NCBI RefSeq assembly: GCF_003597395.2
Contig: NC_133771.1
Span: 129,010,117-129,074,116, forward strand
Direction of reading: 5' to 3'
Length of the DNA stretch: 64,000 nucleotides
Source: Chelonoidis abingdonii
Taxonomy: Eukaryota; Chordata; Testudines; Testudinidae
Position 1 is the stretch's first letter, and the number at the start of each line of letters is the position of its first letter. The notes beneath the pieces were generated by a model. It did no database searches. It had not been told where the DNA came from and was given only the letters and a program-made list of their open reading frames with translations. Of the stretch, positions 12,328-24,496 are shown piece after piece. The position numbers were made by a program, and so were the translations under genes.

Positions 12328-13496
12328 AAAGCTCTCTTAATGAGGTCGGCGAGCCTCCATCCTAGAAGTCTATTTCCCTCCTTACTTAGATGAAGTCCAT
12401 CCCGAGCGAACAGTCGTCTGTCCGTAAACGCTTCCCAATGACCGTACATCCCAAAGCCCTCCTTATAGCACCACTGCCTGAGCCATCTGTTAATCATCAT
12501 AATCTTGTCGCTCCTTCGTCGCCCCGCTCTAGGAACCGCAGAATCCCACTGAAGATCACCTGAGCCTCGATTTCCTTGAGCGTCTTCCCCAGTCTGACAT
12601 AGTCCTCCTTGATACAGTCCAGCGAGTGACTAGCCGTATCATTCGTTCCCACATGAAGGACAATCAACGGATTCTTTCTCCGCTCCCGCTAGGATCCTTT
12701 TCAGCCTCAGGTCCACATCCTGTACCTTAGCCCCCGGCAGACAGCACACCCTTCTGTTCTCCCGATCAGGTCTAGTTACAGGCCTGTCTATTCTTCTCAG
12801 TAAGAGTCTCCAATCACGTAGACTTGCCTTTTCCTGGCGACAGTGTGATTCTCCGGTCTATCCCCGCACCAGCTGGCCGCAAGTCCTCTCGATTCGTATT
12901 CGCCCTCGCAATCCTCCTAGGGCTCATACTTGGTGTCGCCTCCATTGACTCCTCCCCTCCTTCTGCAGGACTAGCCGCTCGCCTCTTTTTCCTTGCCCTC
13001 TCTCCTTCAGCGAGCACCTGCTGTGCTCCATCTTCATTTTCCAACTCAGCAAACCTGTTCCTGAGTTCTATTTCTCCCGTCGCTGGCCCGTCTTTTCCTC
13101 TGCCTGGTTTCTCCTAGTCACATGCTTCCACCGTCCACTTTCCTCACCCAGCAGCTCCTCAGAATTCTTTGGTCCTGCTTCCATCTGCTCGTCTGAGCTT
13201 ATCCCCTGTGCCTCATCATGTCTGTGTTCCATCATCTGCTCAAACCCCCTTCTAAACTCAGCCAGAGTTTCCACCTGCATCTCCAGTCCTCTTATCTTTT
13301 CTTCCAGCAGCTCTATCAGGCGGCACTTCATGCAGACAAAACTCCTTTCAGGTGCCCCCTCCAGGACCATGTACATGCCACAGCTACCACATCCGGTCAT
13401 CCTCAGTGTGTCTCTACCTGCTGCCTCTGTCTCAATCATGCCTTCCAACTCTGTGCCTGGCAGTCCAAGCCTCACACCGCACCACAGGCCCAACAA
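12328..13496 (-). pseudogene. CR1 ORF1 remnant with SGNH-esterase domain
   Basis: Fragments in two or three frames form a CR1 ORF1. The N-terminal part (13068-13496) has a CxxC...CxxC pair, CGSCGMYMVLEG followed by SFVCMKCRLIELLEEK, and a coiled-coil-like heptad stretch. The middle (12814-13044) is basic and low in complexity. The C-terminal part keeps SGNH/GDSL hydrolase blocks: the GDS block near 12800-12815, broken by a one-base loss; HVGTNDTASHSLDCI at about 12618-12665; and DGLHLS-like residues near 12390-12400. CR1-type ORF1 proteins combine a zinc-binding/coiled-coil region with an esterase and bind the element RNA. The frameshifts make this copy a pseudogene. Confidence 0.8.
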
Positions 13497-13799
13497 GCCT
13501 GGGCTGCTGGCAGACCCCTGCCCCTTCCCTTTCTGGCTTGTTGGTTTCTCTGCTTTAGTCTCCTCTGGAACCTCCCCCTGGAAACTCCCACTGAAACTCC
13601 CCTGTTAGCAGCTCTGTTGCTGGCTCCTGTGCCGCTGCAGCTGTCTGTGCCGCTGCCTGAGTGCCTGGCTCCTTATATAGGACCCCTAATCAGGTAAGCC
13701 CCGCCCCCAACTCAGGGCTCAGCCTCGCTCCCAGCACACGGCCCCTAGCAGCCTGCACACACACTCACTCACACACAAACTCCACAATACAATCCACAA

Positions 13800-16700
13800 A
13801 CTACATTCTCTCATGTTCTACTGCTTTATTTTTTTATACAATATAGCTCAGTGTTAAAAGCTTCCTCGTGCTCTTTTCTAGTTTAAAAAAATCTTGTGTT
13901 TTATTTCTAGAACAATTGTTTCATTAAATAGCTGTCTTGGGCTTTTTTTAAATTTTAGGAGCAGGTTTTTTACTTTTCCTCCATAAAATCTTGAGCTGGA
14001 GATACTAATCAGTCTGAAGATGTGCCTGCAACAGTAAGTTTGCCTACTGTAGGCCCTGATCTCTTGCTTCTAATTAAAATGTGCTTTGTGATGTTAGCTT
14101 CTAAGACTCTGAATTGAGCTGGTGGTAGAAATGGAAACTTCTTTTCAAAGTCCATTTTTGGTGGTTGTTTTACAAAGCATTGTTGGGGGTTTTCTAACTT
14201 CTTGTGCCATTGCACATCACATTTGTTTCTGTAAGTCTGTCCATAACATTCCTTATAGCGCCCATTATTTGGCCCAGAATGGATTTTGCTGTCTCTAGAG
14301 TACACCTTTAGATCACTCAAGGCTATACTGTTTGCAGAACAAGACACCATTTTGTGTTGTGTTCTGTGCAGGCTGTGGGAGGAGAGGCTCACACTGTGGG
14401 ACCTTACATGGAGCCTTTCCTTTCATTCTCATCTTTGTTAATCTTACACAAATCAGGTTGGCGGAAATATACTTTCACCCTTTATGTGTGCGGGGGAAAA
14501 ACGTAATAGGGTTGAAATGAAACTCTCTAGTACAATAACTTCAGATATATTTGTCCAAACAAGTAATTAAACTAGATGCAATAATCAATACTATTTATTG
14601 GCTGTATCACCATTTTCCAGATGGGCTGATTTTCTTTCTATAGCCTTTTCCTAAACCAATTCTGAAGCTGCAACTACTTTGTCCAACTCTTCAGGGGCTG
14701 CTTCTCCTGCTCTTGGCCCTCTGGTGCTCTGCCTGCAACCTTCTCTACAGTCAGCTGCCTCCAACCTGCTGCCCTTGCCTCGTGTTCTGTTTCTTTTCCT
14801 ATTCCAAAAAGCAACAGGAAGAGACCATGTTTTTTTCTAACTTGGAACAATATTGTGAGGAGGAGCCCATCAAATTAAAACTTTAGAAAGGATTCTGTGT
14901 GTAAGCCAAATTTAGGGTTTGTTAGAGATTGTTTTTTCTTACTGCTAACTGGCTAGTACATTTCTTCGCTATACTGTGGAACGGGTATCACTTGACATCC
15001 AACCAATTACCTCAGTTAATTGTGACTCTGTGTGCTGAAGCAGCTGAGAGAGAACTGCTGCTGGTTTAGATCCTGTTAAGTCAAGCAGAAAGGCCAGCCT
15101 TGTTTGTATCTGTGCAAAATGAAGTCACATGTAACTTTCAAAATTAGCATTGTGACACTCTGTATTGAATTCTTGAATTCTAGAAAGCACTTAAGAACAT
15201 GCTTTAAATTTTAAGCATATGCATAAATGCTGTCCAGAATCTGGCTCTTACCACTGACCTGGAGGGGTTCTCTTTAGAGGATGAGAGAGGTGGTTTAGGC
15301 TTGCTGCCCAGCTGATCCTTGGTGTCTGATTAGTGGAGACTATTGACAGAGGTCCTAATTCTGGTGGTAGCTTTTTGACAATCGGAAAGGAGTTGAATTG
15401 AAACCACCAACTCTTTTCAGATAGTCCTCTGAATAGCCTTCAGAAGGCTGCTGTCTCTGAATGAACTGGGGACATCGACTGACAGCCCAGCCATCAGATG
15501 CCCTCATTCTAAGAGTACATTTTAAATGCTTGTTCAATACGATGCACGGTGGTGGCTGCTTCTAGTGCACAGTTTGTGTATGCGTCAGCTAATCTCTGCA
15601 TGCTCTCTAAAGCTCCTCCATGTACTATACTTGCATTTTTACTGTTATTTTCCTACACTTCGATACATTTTTTTTTTAAATTCACTTAATATTGTTAGTA
15701 TTCCTTAGTCTTGTAACTATTTGATCAGTTGAATAATAAGCTCCCATTGTATCAGCTATGGTCACTCTGGGTAATATGCCTGGTAGTTATTTAAATAATA
15801 ATATGCCTGGTAGCTATTTAAGATTTATTATAAATCCTCAACTACACCCACCTTCCTCCTCCCCCTGCCTTTTTTTTTTAAACTGCCAAGATGACAAAGG
15901 AGAGAAGTGAGTCATGATTGTCTTGGTTAATGCAATTTCAACTAACATTTTACAAGAGCTTATAAGCTTCCAGAAGTTTTAATTGGTAAATGAGCAATTG
16001 GTATATGGGTGAGTGGGTTTGGAGTGGGCAGGCAAAAATCCTTCCCTCACCTCTGGTGAATTCCCCCAGGCAGCTCTGCTTGGATTGTGGGCCTTAATAT
16101 AAATCCTGTGTACCGTTAATGTGCCTGCACAAAACTGAATGCCTTTTGTTTCACAAGGAGTCATGCAGGCCTTTCTCTTATGGTTAGCATCTACTCTTCG
16201 ATTCTGCGTATTGGGTTGAGACAATATCTGTCTGAAACAATATCTGTAAGTGTTAAGTAAATCCTGGCTGAACTACTAACTTTTGCCTGGTTTTGGGTGG
16301 AAAAATTATAATAGACAATTGAGTAAGTATTGCCAGTTTTCACAAAAGAGCATAGTTCAGCCACAAGATTCACCTGAAACTTTGACCTACGATTGCCAAC
16401 AGTTGCCTTGGGTTTTTAGAAAGGTTTGCAAATTTGCCTAAACTTAGGCTGGTAACTTGAAACCAGTTGAGATTTTCTTTTCCTGGCTTGTGAAAATCCT
16501 CATAAAATTCAAACTTTAGTTATCTTGCTTTTGTTCTCACTTTGCTCTGCCTCAGCCACTGTAAAAGTGCAAGTAAGATAAGCAGGCATGTAGGGCTCCA
16601 AATATAACTTGTTTAGAGTCCTCCCCTCTTCTCCCCCGGCCCTTCAGCAGTGAGATCAGATTGACAGGCAACTCATGGCTTGATTTCTCGTCCTGCTTTT

Positions 16701-18552
16701 GGCAGCAGGACCTGATGGAAAAGGATATCCAATTTGAGTTCCCAGCCCTACCAGCTTCCCCATAAACTTCCTTGCCTGTGAAGCAATTTGTTCTAGCCCT
16801 GTCTTTTTCCCCTTCACATCACTGACTCTCTGCCTCAGAAACATTAGTAAAAAAACTCTCATGGCTACGCTTGACATCTGACAAGACTGGCTGGCTGGTG
16901 ACCTACCTCCGAGAAGATTATTATTGCAGTGCCTAGGAAACGCAGTCATGGACGAGGATCCCATGGTACTAAGCTCTGTACTAACACAATAAAACAGTTT
17001 CTGCACCAAAGAGCTTACAATCCAAGAAGACTGATGTGTCGGTACCCAGCCATCCCAAAAGTCACTTATAAAGTGACTTATAAAGCAGACAGCTGCTGTT
17101 TTAATTTCATATCTCAAATCTTAGCTCCATATTGTTTGGTCAGCTCCACTGACACCTGGGGAGAAAATCATGAGGATACTCCCAGTACGAAGTAGGATTC
17201 CCATGAGGCAGCAATCTGCTTTGCCAACAAGCCCCTAGGCAGGCTACTTAAGGATGTGACTGACAAAGTGATACAGAACTTGTAAAACAAAAGAAGGTGT
17301 TATGCTGTATTGTTTCTGCTTACATGGTCCATGACAACTGGACCGTCATTATATTTCAGGATAGGTAGGGGGAGTTGACTCTTTAATTAAAGAAGGCTAT
17401 GGAACAATTCTAATAATATAGTCCTATATAATGATTTCTTTACATTTTTCTCTGGAAGAGCAAGGAATTGTCAGTTTTGCAAATGAGAGAGAACTGGCTT
17501 CTAACACCATCCTGATATATAAGACTTCAACACTTCTCTTGTCTCTGGTGAAAAATGAATTCCATCTGATGACTGACCTTCCAGGTAAGGGTACCTGCTC
17601 TAGCAAGGCACTGGATCTATTGGTTTCCAGCTGCTGCTTTGTAAGAATCATTGTTAAGGTTTGCAGGGGAAAACTAGTTACTGCTGAGGCTTGATTCAAT
17701 GAACAGATTTATTTTATTTTGGAGATTTAAAAAAAAATCTGTATGTAAGCAGAATGTGACTTTGGGTTTATGTGGGAAGGGGACTATTTCTGAAAACTGA
17801 TTGGGCCTGGTGTAAGTCAAACAAAAACACCCCAGACAGCTTAGACTGAATTTACTACCAGTGATGAGGAGAGGGTGAAGGGTGGCTGTGTGCAGCTGCC
17901 ACAGCTGCAGGACTTTGGGTCAGAAACCTACATCCTGTTGCAGGCTCTTCTGCTGGCTTTCTGGATGGGCAATTGGCATAACATCTGTGTGCTTTTTTCC
18001 CCATGCCAAATGGTGATAATGCTTGCCTACCTCTATATGACAATTCCTACATGTAATAGTTAATTATTAATTAGGGGGAAGGCCTCATTACAGCAATTGG
18101 ATCTGTCTGGATGGACCCCCAGGGACTTCAATGGGATTCTGAGTGGGTGCAAAGATCCACTGTCATAGTTGGTTACAGAACAGGAGCCTCGCTTTGGAAA
18201 GTGCTTTGCACACATAGTGCAGCACATAAAAAGTGATGCATTGCTTTTATGTGTCAGTCTCTGTGGGGTAGATTGTCACCTTTATATCTGACCTGAGCAA
18301 GGAGTAGCACATCGATGGGAGTTCCATTTCCCTTGCTGGTTCTCCTGTGCTCTGGGGGGAAGTAATCTGCTTACTTGTCTATACCAGGAACTGACTACTC
18401 TTCTCTCAATGCTATTGGCCAGTGTGTTGGAGGAAGTGAGGAGTAAGTCAAGGTTCCACCCATTCTCTACTCACCTGAATAGGAAAGAGTAGTGGTCCTG
18501 CAGAGGCTATTCTCCCTTCTCATCAGCCCCAACCACTCACTGACCCATAAGG
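13800..18552. other. Mostly unique AT-rich non-coding DNA
   Basis: No gene supported. The longest frame, minus 14009-14392 (127 codons), has no domain I know. A 27-bp-period tandem duplication of TAATATGCCTGGTAG-TATTTAA sits at 15772-15794 and 15799-15821. A small repeated CACTTATAAAGTGACTTATA motif is near 17060-17080. A possible but weak exon is discussed at 17459-17584. Confidence 0.5.
15772..15821. repeat. Short tandem duplication (27-bp period)
   Basis: Two 23-bp copies beginning TAATATGCCTGGTAG and ending TATTTAA, with one T/C difference, are spaced 27 bp apart. Confidence 0.85.
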
Positions 18553-18560
18553 TGGGTAAC

Positions 18561-18886
18561 CATAGGCACCGATTTGTAGGTGCTCTGGGGCTGGAGCACC
18601 CACAGGAACAAATTGGTGGGTGCTCAGCACCCACTGGCAACTCCCTGCCCCCCCTCCCAGCTCACCGCCACCTCCCCCCCGAGAGCACCATGTGCTTGCT
18701 TTCCCCCCCTAGCTCGCAGTGCTTGCGCTGCGAAACAGCTGGGGAAGGGGTCCAATAGGGGCAGAGAGGGGGCAGAGTTGGGACAGAGACTTTGGGGAAG
18801 GGGTTGGAATGGGGGCGGAGCAGGGGAAGGGCCACGGGTGGGGGTGCGCGAGCACCCACCAGCGCCAGGGAAAGTTGGCGCCTCTG
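18561..18886. mobile_element. hAT-type non-autonomous element
   Basis: A 326-bp GC-rich element starting CATAGGCACCGATTTG and ending AAGTTGGCGCCTCTG; these ends are imperfect inverted repeats. Flanks TGGGTAAC (18553-18560) and TGGGTAAT (18887-18894) match at 7 of 8 positions, as expected for hAT. The interior has inverted GTGGGTGCTC/GAGCACCCAC motifs. The reading frames crossing it come from its GC-rich composition. Confidence 0.7.
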
Positions 18887-18894
18887 TGGGTAAT

Positions 18895-20128
18895 CCTCAC
18901 AGGGGAAGTTTTGTACCCTCCATTCTCCTCTGTGCCATGTCATAAGGCGAGGCCACAGTCTCACTCAGTGCTTGTAAAGCACTCTGAGATCTTCTGGTGG
19001 TGCTAGGAAAGTATATGTTATATTATTTTCCATAACCCTTTCCCTGCAGTCTGTAAACTGCTGAGAGGAAAATCTCTCCACAGTTTTGAACGACAAAAAC
19101 ACCAGAGAATGGAGTTTCTGAGAATACAATAGGAAACAGTAAATTTGAGATTTCCCCCCGCCCAATCAACCTTTTAGCTTTCATTTCTCTAATCCTCTTC
19201 TCCTTGCTTAAGCCCCCGCCCCCACTGAAACAAAAATCCTTGGTTCTGGAAAAACAGAATCTAAAGCAGGATATGAAATACAAATCTAGTAAGAGGCAAT
19301 GTTTGGGAACTCAACTCAGAATTGCTTTGCTATTTCTCATTGCTCATTTTCCTCTTACTGAAACTGCAATATGTTGCCTGCATTATTTTATAGTCTCCAA
19401 GTTTGCTCACTAGTCACCAGACATGTCCAGTGATTGTTGCTTCCTTTTTTCTGTTCCTTTCCTCCAGACCGGAAGGTTACGGTTTCTCATAGACTGAAAG
19501 TCATACCACTTATATCCTCCAACTTCTTGATTGCTGATGCTGCAATCACCTAGTGGATGACTTTGCAATATCAGTAGCTTCATGAGAGCAACTTGTGATG
19601 TGCAGCCAGAGGAAGAGCTGACTTCTTTAGATTTTAGTTGGATAAAATCTTTGGGGTTTTGCCTCATTTTGGAGGGTGAGGAAGGAGGGCTGCCTTTTAT
19701 GGATAAGTGAGTTCTGAAATGAATTTCCTATTGTTCTGTATAACTTTGTAGTCTGTATTTTTCCTCTAAAAGACCATTCAGGTCTGAGATTTACTTTATT
19801 ATTTAACTGCAGAGGTAAAGCATATAATGTAAGAGATTAGACTGCTGCTATACTGACAATAAGCCTTTGTAGATAAGGCTGGGGGGGGAACTATTTTTAA
19901 TTAAAACCAATTAACATGAAATTGGAGTTTCTGGTCATTAATTGTTCAGAGTGAATTGAAGGTTTGAAACTATCTGGGTTTTGTATGAATGCTTTAATTC
20001 ATTGGCATGTGGGCAACATGAGCTTCATGAGTGATTTTGAGTTGAATTTTTTCTCCAGTCTCTGGACTGATGCAACTTGGAGTCAGCAAACATTGTGGAA
20101 GGGAAGCAGAGGAGGAGTAAACTCCACA
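18895..20128. other. Unassigned non-coding DNA
   Basis: AT-rich sequence. AGTGCTTGTAAAGCACTCTG at about 18966-18985 resembles part of a MIR/L3-type SINE tail. Nothing else recognised. Confidence 0.45.
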
Positions 20129-20567
20129 GGGTATGTCTTCACACAGCGTAGAGTTAGCTTGAGTTATCTACATTTAAGTAGACTCTTCTTGAATGTGAGT
20201 GGCCACACTGGGACGTCTTCAAATTGCTGCACCATCTTCTGCGTGGCACTAAGACTTCCAGGGGCATGCCCCATAGTTCTTAGTGCAGTAAGCTGAGTTG
20301 CACAAGGAATTCTTTCGCAGTGCATTGTGGAAAAACTTGTCTATCCTCTGTGGAAACCCTGGAGCATTGTGGGAAGGCATTGGAGGACTAGGGGCACAGT
20401 AATGGAGTTGATGAGTTGTGCAGCAGTCTATAGGGCCCCATAAGTCAGCAAACTTGAGTTAAAAGCTCCACCATGCTCACATTAAGGGATTCTGTGTGTT
20501 GATGAGAGTCAAGGTAGGGACAATACTCAGGTTATAACTTGAGTGTCTTTTGCAGTAAAGACAAACC
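20129..20567. mobile_element. MITE-like element (probable)
   Basis: The segment starts GGGTATGTCTTCACAC and ends GCAGTAAAGACAAACC, whose reverse, GGTTTGTCTTTACTGC, resembles the start. It directly abuts the Harbinger-like element at 20572. No clear duplication was found, so limits and class are tentative. Confidence 0.45.
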
Positions 20568-20571
20568 TTTA

Positions 20572-20844
20572 GAGTATGTCTACACTTAAATCTCTCTACA
20601 GTGGCACAGCTGCTGCACTTCAGTGTAGACACTACCTACGCCAAAAGGAGGGGTTCTCCCATCAGCATAGGTAATCCATCTTCCCAAGAGATGGCAGCTA
20701 GGTCAGTGGAAAAATTTTTCTGTCAACCTACTGCTATCTACACTGCAACTTAGGTCAGCGTAGCTCTCTCTCTCAGGGGTGTGGATTTTTTCATGCCCTG
20801 AGTGATGTAGCTATGTTGATATAAGTTCCCAGTGTAGACCAGCC
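20572..20844. mobile_element. Harbinger-like MITE with TTA target duplication
   Basis: A 273-bp element with inverted ends sharing GTCTACACT (GAGTATGTCTACACT left; AGTGTAGACCAGCC right), flanked by TTA at 20569-20571 and 20845-20847. Internal palindromes include GGGGTGTGG...CATGCCCTGAG. Three-base TTA/TAA duplications are typical of PIF/Harbinger. I recognise it as a widespread turtle and crocodilian MITE. Non-coding. Confidence 0.7.
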
Positions 20845-20847
20845 TTA

Positions 20848-21101
20848 TGCTCACCAAGAATGGCACAGACTAATGGGTGATTCTTGGCCAGGTTACCTTT
20901 ATGACTGTCAGGGCCACATGCAGAGGTGTGAACCTTTCCTTCCAAAACCAGATTTGATGTGAATATTGCCTAGCTCTGGATTCACAAGCAAACTTCGAAC
21001 CAGTAGGTTCTTGGTTTCATTTTATTTTGATGACATTGTGTTGTCAGTGACTGAGTACAATTCATCATTGTCACAAATAAATTAGTAACTATGTTTTGGG
21101 T
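20848..21101. other. Unassigned non-coding DNA
   Basis: A short spacer between the Harbinger-like MITE and the solo LTR. Nothing recognised. Confidence 0.5.
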
Positions 21102-21109
21102 GTATGTAC

Positions 21110-21833
21110 TGTGACAAAGTTCCTCCTCTACCTTGGTGGGTCCTGCGCTTCTTGGCAGATTTGCTCACCTCAGTGATCTTCCCCACAGTCTGGGTCAACT
21201 CCTCCTGTGCTCTGATTCAGAGTTGAGTGGGAACCCTTAGTGCCCAGCTCTCTATCTTCCGGTTCCTACCCAGGGCCGCTGTTTGGTGAATTGCCTGTCT
21301 TATAGTGCCTTTTCCTGTAAGCTAGCTGCAGGAAGTCTACAACCCTGGGCGTAGGTTTACTGCGTCCGCGTCAGGGTTTCCCGGGGTTTCACGGAGAGCA
21401 CGCTTTTATCTGGTGTATGCCTGCGTTGACGGCGTTTTACACGGGAGCTCTGCGCTGTATTTCTGAATGCTGAGTCTCTCTAAGTCCGGTTTGGCGTCAG
21501 CACTAACACTCGTCGTTTCTGTGCACGTCTCAGTTCTTTCTTGCTCCAGGCGTGCCTGCACTTTGTCGCACTCCTTCTCGCCTCTCCCCCCCTGCCTGAC
21601 TGGGGTGGCCCTTTTTAAACCAGGCTGATTACCTGCCTGAATGGCTTGCAGTGTCTAAATTAAAGTAGCTATCTCCACTGCCTTCTAGAAAGGTCTTAAT
21701 TGTCTCCAGGTGCCTTGATTAACCTGGAGCAACTGCCATTTGGTTACCATGGTCCTAGGGATTTGTTTAGCCTGGGGCTAACATACCTGTTTCTCAGTAC
21801 TTTACTGTAGCCATCTGGCCTTGCCCCATCACA
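21110..21833 (-). mobile_element. Gypsy-type solo LTR, diverged relative of the 59.2-kb LTR
   Basis: The left end TGTGACAAAGTTCCTCCTCT and the following GATTTGCTCACCTCAGTGATC stretch match the terminal region of the LTR at 59201-59843 almost base for base. The centre is different and rich in CpG (about 21360-21590). The right end is CCCCATCACA, giving TGTGA/TCACA complementary termini. Flanks GTATGTAC (21102-21109) and GTATGTAG (21834-21841) match at 7 of 8, but the immediately adjacent pentamers do not, so the duplication is unclear. No coding region adjoins it. Orientation follows the 59-kb copy. Confidence 0.7.
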
Positions 21834-21841
21834 GTATGTAG

Positions 21842-22310
21842 GCCTTCAGAGTTGGCAAGGACATTCAAAAATAATCAGGCCCCAAAAGCTTGAGACTGAC
21901 TTAAAATACATGAATTTTTTTTTTTTATCTGCCTTCTGGCTTCTGAGGTTTTTAAGCTGCACTTGCTTCTGTTTTCAATCTTTTTTTTTTTCTCTCTTTA
22001 ATGCCCTTATGGTTTTTTTTTTTAAACTTTTTTTTTTAAAGGAAAGCTGATATTTTCATGTAATCTCCTGATTCCAAGAGCTGAGGCTTTAAGGAATACA
22101 CCAAAAATCACAAGACTTGTGATAAAACCATGAAAGATGGCAGCATTGCAAGGGGATGGTAAGATTCCGTTAGCAGTCTGCAGCAGGGGTTTGGGTGGGA
22201 GGGTCATGGGACTGTCCCATGCATCTCTGTTAATGAAGAATTGTTCTATCTTTATCTGCCTTTACTGATCATCAACCCAAACGATGAACAAGAGTAGTAG
22301 CAATGGAGGG
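21842..22310. other. Unassigned non-coding DNA with T-runs
   Basis: Poly-T tracts at about 21916-21926, 21981-21992 and 22013-22038. No gene seen. Confidence 0.5.
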
Positions 22311-22405
22311 ACTCATAGGCCAGAAGGGACCATTGTGATGATCTAATCTGACCTTCTGTATAACACAGGCCATTGGACTTCCCTGCACCGATTCTTGTTT
22401 GAATT
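22311..22405 (-). repeat. CR1 LINE 3' fragment
   Basis: ACTCATAGGCCAGAAGGGACC followed by GATGATCTAATCTGACCT is the reverse complement of the CR1 3' end. It is a short, diverged, 5'-truncated copy, older looking than those at 8952 and 51041. Confidence 0.75.
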
Positions 22406-24308
22406 AAAGGTTTTTTAGAAAAACTTCTTTGATTTCAAGACTTCCAGTGAGAGAGAGTGGTCTGCCCAAATGAGGTCTTTGGGCCCCCCATGGATACCAG
22501 AGGACAGTCCTAACATGTGTAACACCAACATAGCCTTGTCCTCCCAACTTTTTCATTTCATTTGCTAGTGACAGGGGATGAAGCACAAACTGTTATCTCT
22601 TGAACACAGGGGGAAAGGGTCAGTCAAGGGTCCCTTTTTGAGTCCAGAGAATGTGGTGGAGGCTTTTGTCTAATCAGTGGTGTAGAGGACATTAGTGTAA
22701 CTGGGAAGTTGGTGTCCATTGGTAGGTGACACTACATGTCTTTCTGAAGCTAACACCAGCAAGCCAGGTCCTGAGGATTCCTCTGGGTGGAAGAGTAGTT
22801 CCTGCGCCACCTCCCATGCTGGCCTCCAGCATAGCGGGCATGGCCAAGGAAAAGGAATGTGGCTGGGAAACCAGTACATCCAGCCAATCCCCAGCTGCTA
22901 TGACTGCCACTAAGAACTGCTACTAGCTGGTGCAATGTAAAGTAGCCCTGGGGTCTATTTAGGGGCTAGTGGACTAAGGACCAGGGTAATAAAGTTGTTT
23001 TACAAACACTTTTTGTTATTTGTCTGGAAAAGTTTTACCATATTGTTGCCAACCCTTATTTTATTTGTATTTAAATGGTAACAGGGTTCTTTCTTCTGCA
23101 CAAGATACAGAAGAAGACCCAAGCCAAGGGATTCACAATCTATGTGCTGTCTTTTCATTGACAAGTTGACAGGATTTCAACTTTGCATTCAGATGTTAGG
23201 GGGCTCTTGGTGATATTCAGATTTTCACACAGCCTTTCTCCTCTAAATTTGAATTGTGCTTCAGGAATTCAACTCTGCCTTGGCAATAAGAAACATGTCT
23301 ATTCTGGGCCAGCTGAAGCAAAGCCCCTCCTATCACATCAATGTCATGTCTTGCTGGGACAATGTGTTGACATTTGTAGGCTCATACAGGAACAGCCAAA
23401 TCCTGTCTCCCAGCTTGGATTTGCTTCCTCCAAGAAGCAAGTCCCTGTGGCTGCTTTCAAAGCCCCAGTCTCAATTACAAAGATCTATTTGACTAAACTA
23501 GTTTCTTACAAAAACTGCAAATCAAACTTCACAAGTTGCCTCTAGGGACTCACTCCTCTGAAAGGGTGAGTCCAAGATATCTGCAGCATTTCTGTGGAAG
23601 ATGCAGCTTGACTGCATTTTTAAAGTGATGGGACTCTACATACTATATAGTATGTAATATATACTAGAAAGAAAATAAAGCTATAATCTGCCTGTATACC
23701 TGCTAATGGATTTTAATAACATTGTGGTAATGACTGATGCTCTAATGGTTTGTGATATCTATCAATACAAGCGTCAGCTACTGGAGGCAGGAATCTTTAT
23801 TCATAACTTTTTCTGATGTACTAAATACTTTTTAAATACTTGAAAGACATCATAAGACTTTACCACTCTCTAAAAGTATATGATTTAAATAAGTAAATAC
23901 CCTCTGCCACCCTATTTTTTCCCCTCTTATGGAAAAGTCTTACAAAATCTAACAAACAAAACCAAAAAGTTGCTTTTATTATTTATTACAGTAGTGCCTG
24001 GAGGGCTGAATCGGAGATCATGGCTCTAGTGTGCTAAGAACTGTAAACACAAACAGAGTGCATGTTTGAACATGTGGCAGGGACTTTTTTTTTTAAGTCT
24101 GAAACATGAGCAATAAGAAGATAAAAGTAATGACTATGCAACATATATAACATGTCTGAAGTACAGACTGTTCATTCCACAGAAATTACTCTAAAATCTA
24201 GAGAATGTAATAGATCAGTTTGTTTGTACATAGGTGGTTTTGTTTGTTTGTTTTAACCGTCCAGGAGAGTTCTAAAGTGGGGATCTGATTCTCCATTAAA
24301 TTCTATAG
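22406..24308. other. Unassigned non-coding DNA
   Basis: Mostly AT-rich. Overlapping frames on both strands at 22670-22935 have no domain and look like chance. Nothing else recognised. Confidence 0.5.
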
Positions 24309-24313
24309 AAAAG
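24309..24313. repeat. Left target duplication AAAAG of the interrupted LTR
   Basis: AAAAG directly precedes the mutated LTR start (CGTAATAGACC, standing for the usual TGTGACAGACC). The same pentamer directly follows the LTR end at 32974-32978, about 8.66 kb away. Confidence 0.8.
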
Positions 24314-24496
24314 CGTAATAGACCCAGACCAGTGGCGTACAGGAGTCTGGTCCTATTGGTATCCAGGAGGTGGGTGGGTGAAGCCAGCCCACTTCTAAAG
24401 GACCTCCCCCCCCAGCCTAAGGGGAGGATCCACAGGTCCGTGATATCAAATAAGTACAGGGGACAACTAATGAAAACAACAGGATCGGGAGTGAGG

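Larger units (their letters stand above)
8952..13750 (-). mobile_element. Near full-length CR1 LINE
   Basis: A CR1 non-LTR retrotransposon of about 4.8 kb. Its 3' end is at 8952-9146, with the CR1 tail (GGAGGTCAGACTAGATGATC read in reverse) and a terminal CATGAGTCTATGAG octamer-like motif. ORF2 lies at about 9100-12316, ORF1 at about 12330-13496, and a GC-rich leader follows to about 13.7 kb with a minus-strand TATATAAGG near 13672-13680. Most CR1 copies are 5'-truncated to a few hundred bases, so a copy with both ORFs and leader is unusual. Many frameshifts and stops show it is dead. The 5' edge is approximate. Confidence 0.85.

Noticed and set aside
14009..14392. 127-codon minus frame as a gene
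   Set aside because: No recognised domain and no supporting splice or promoter context in AT-rich DNA.
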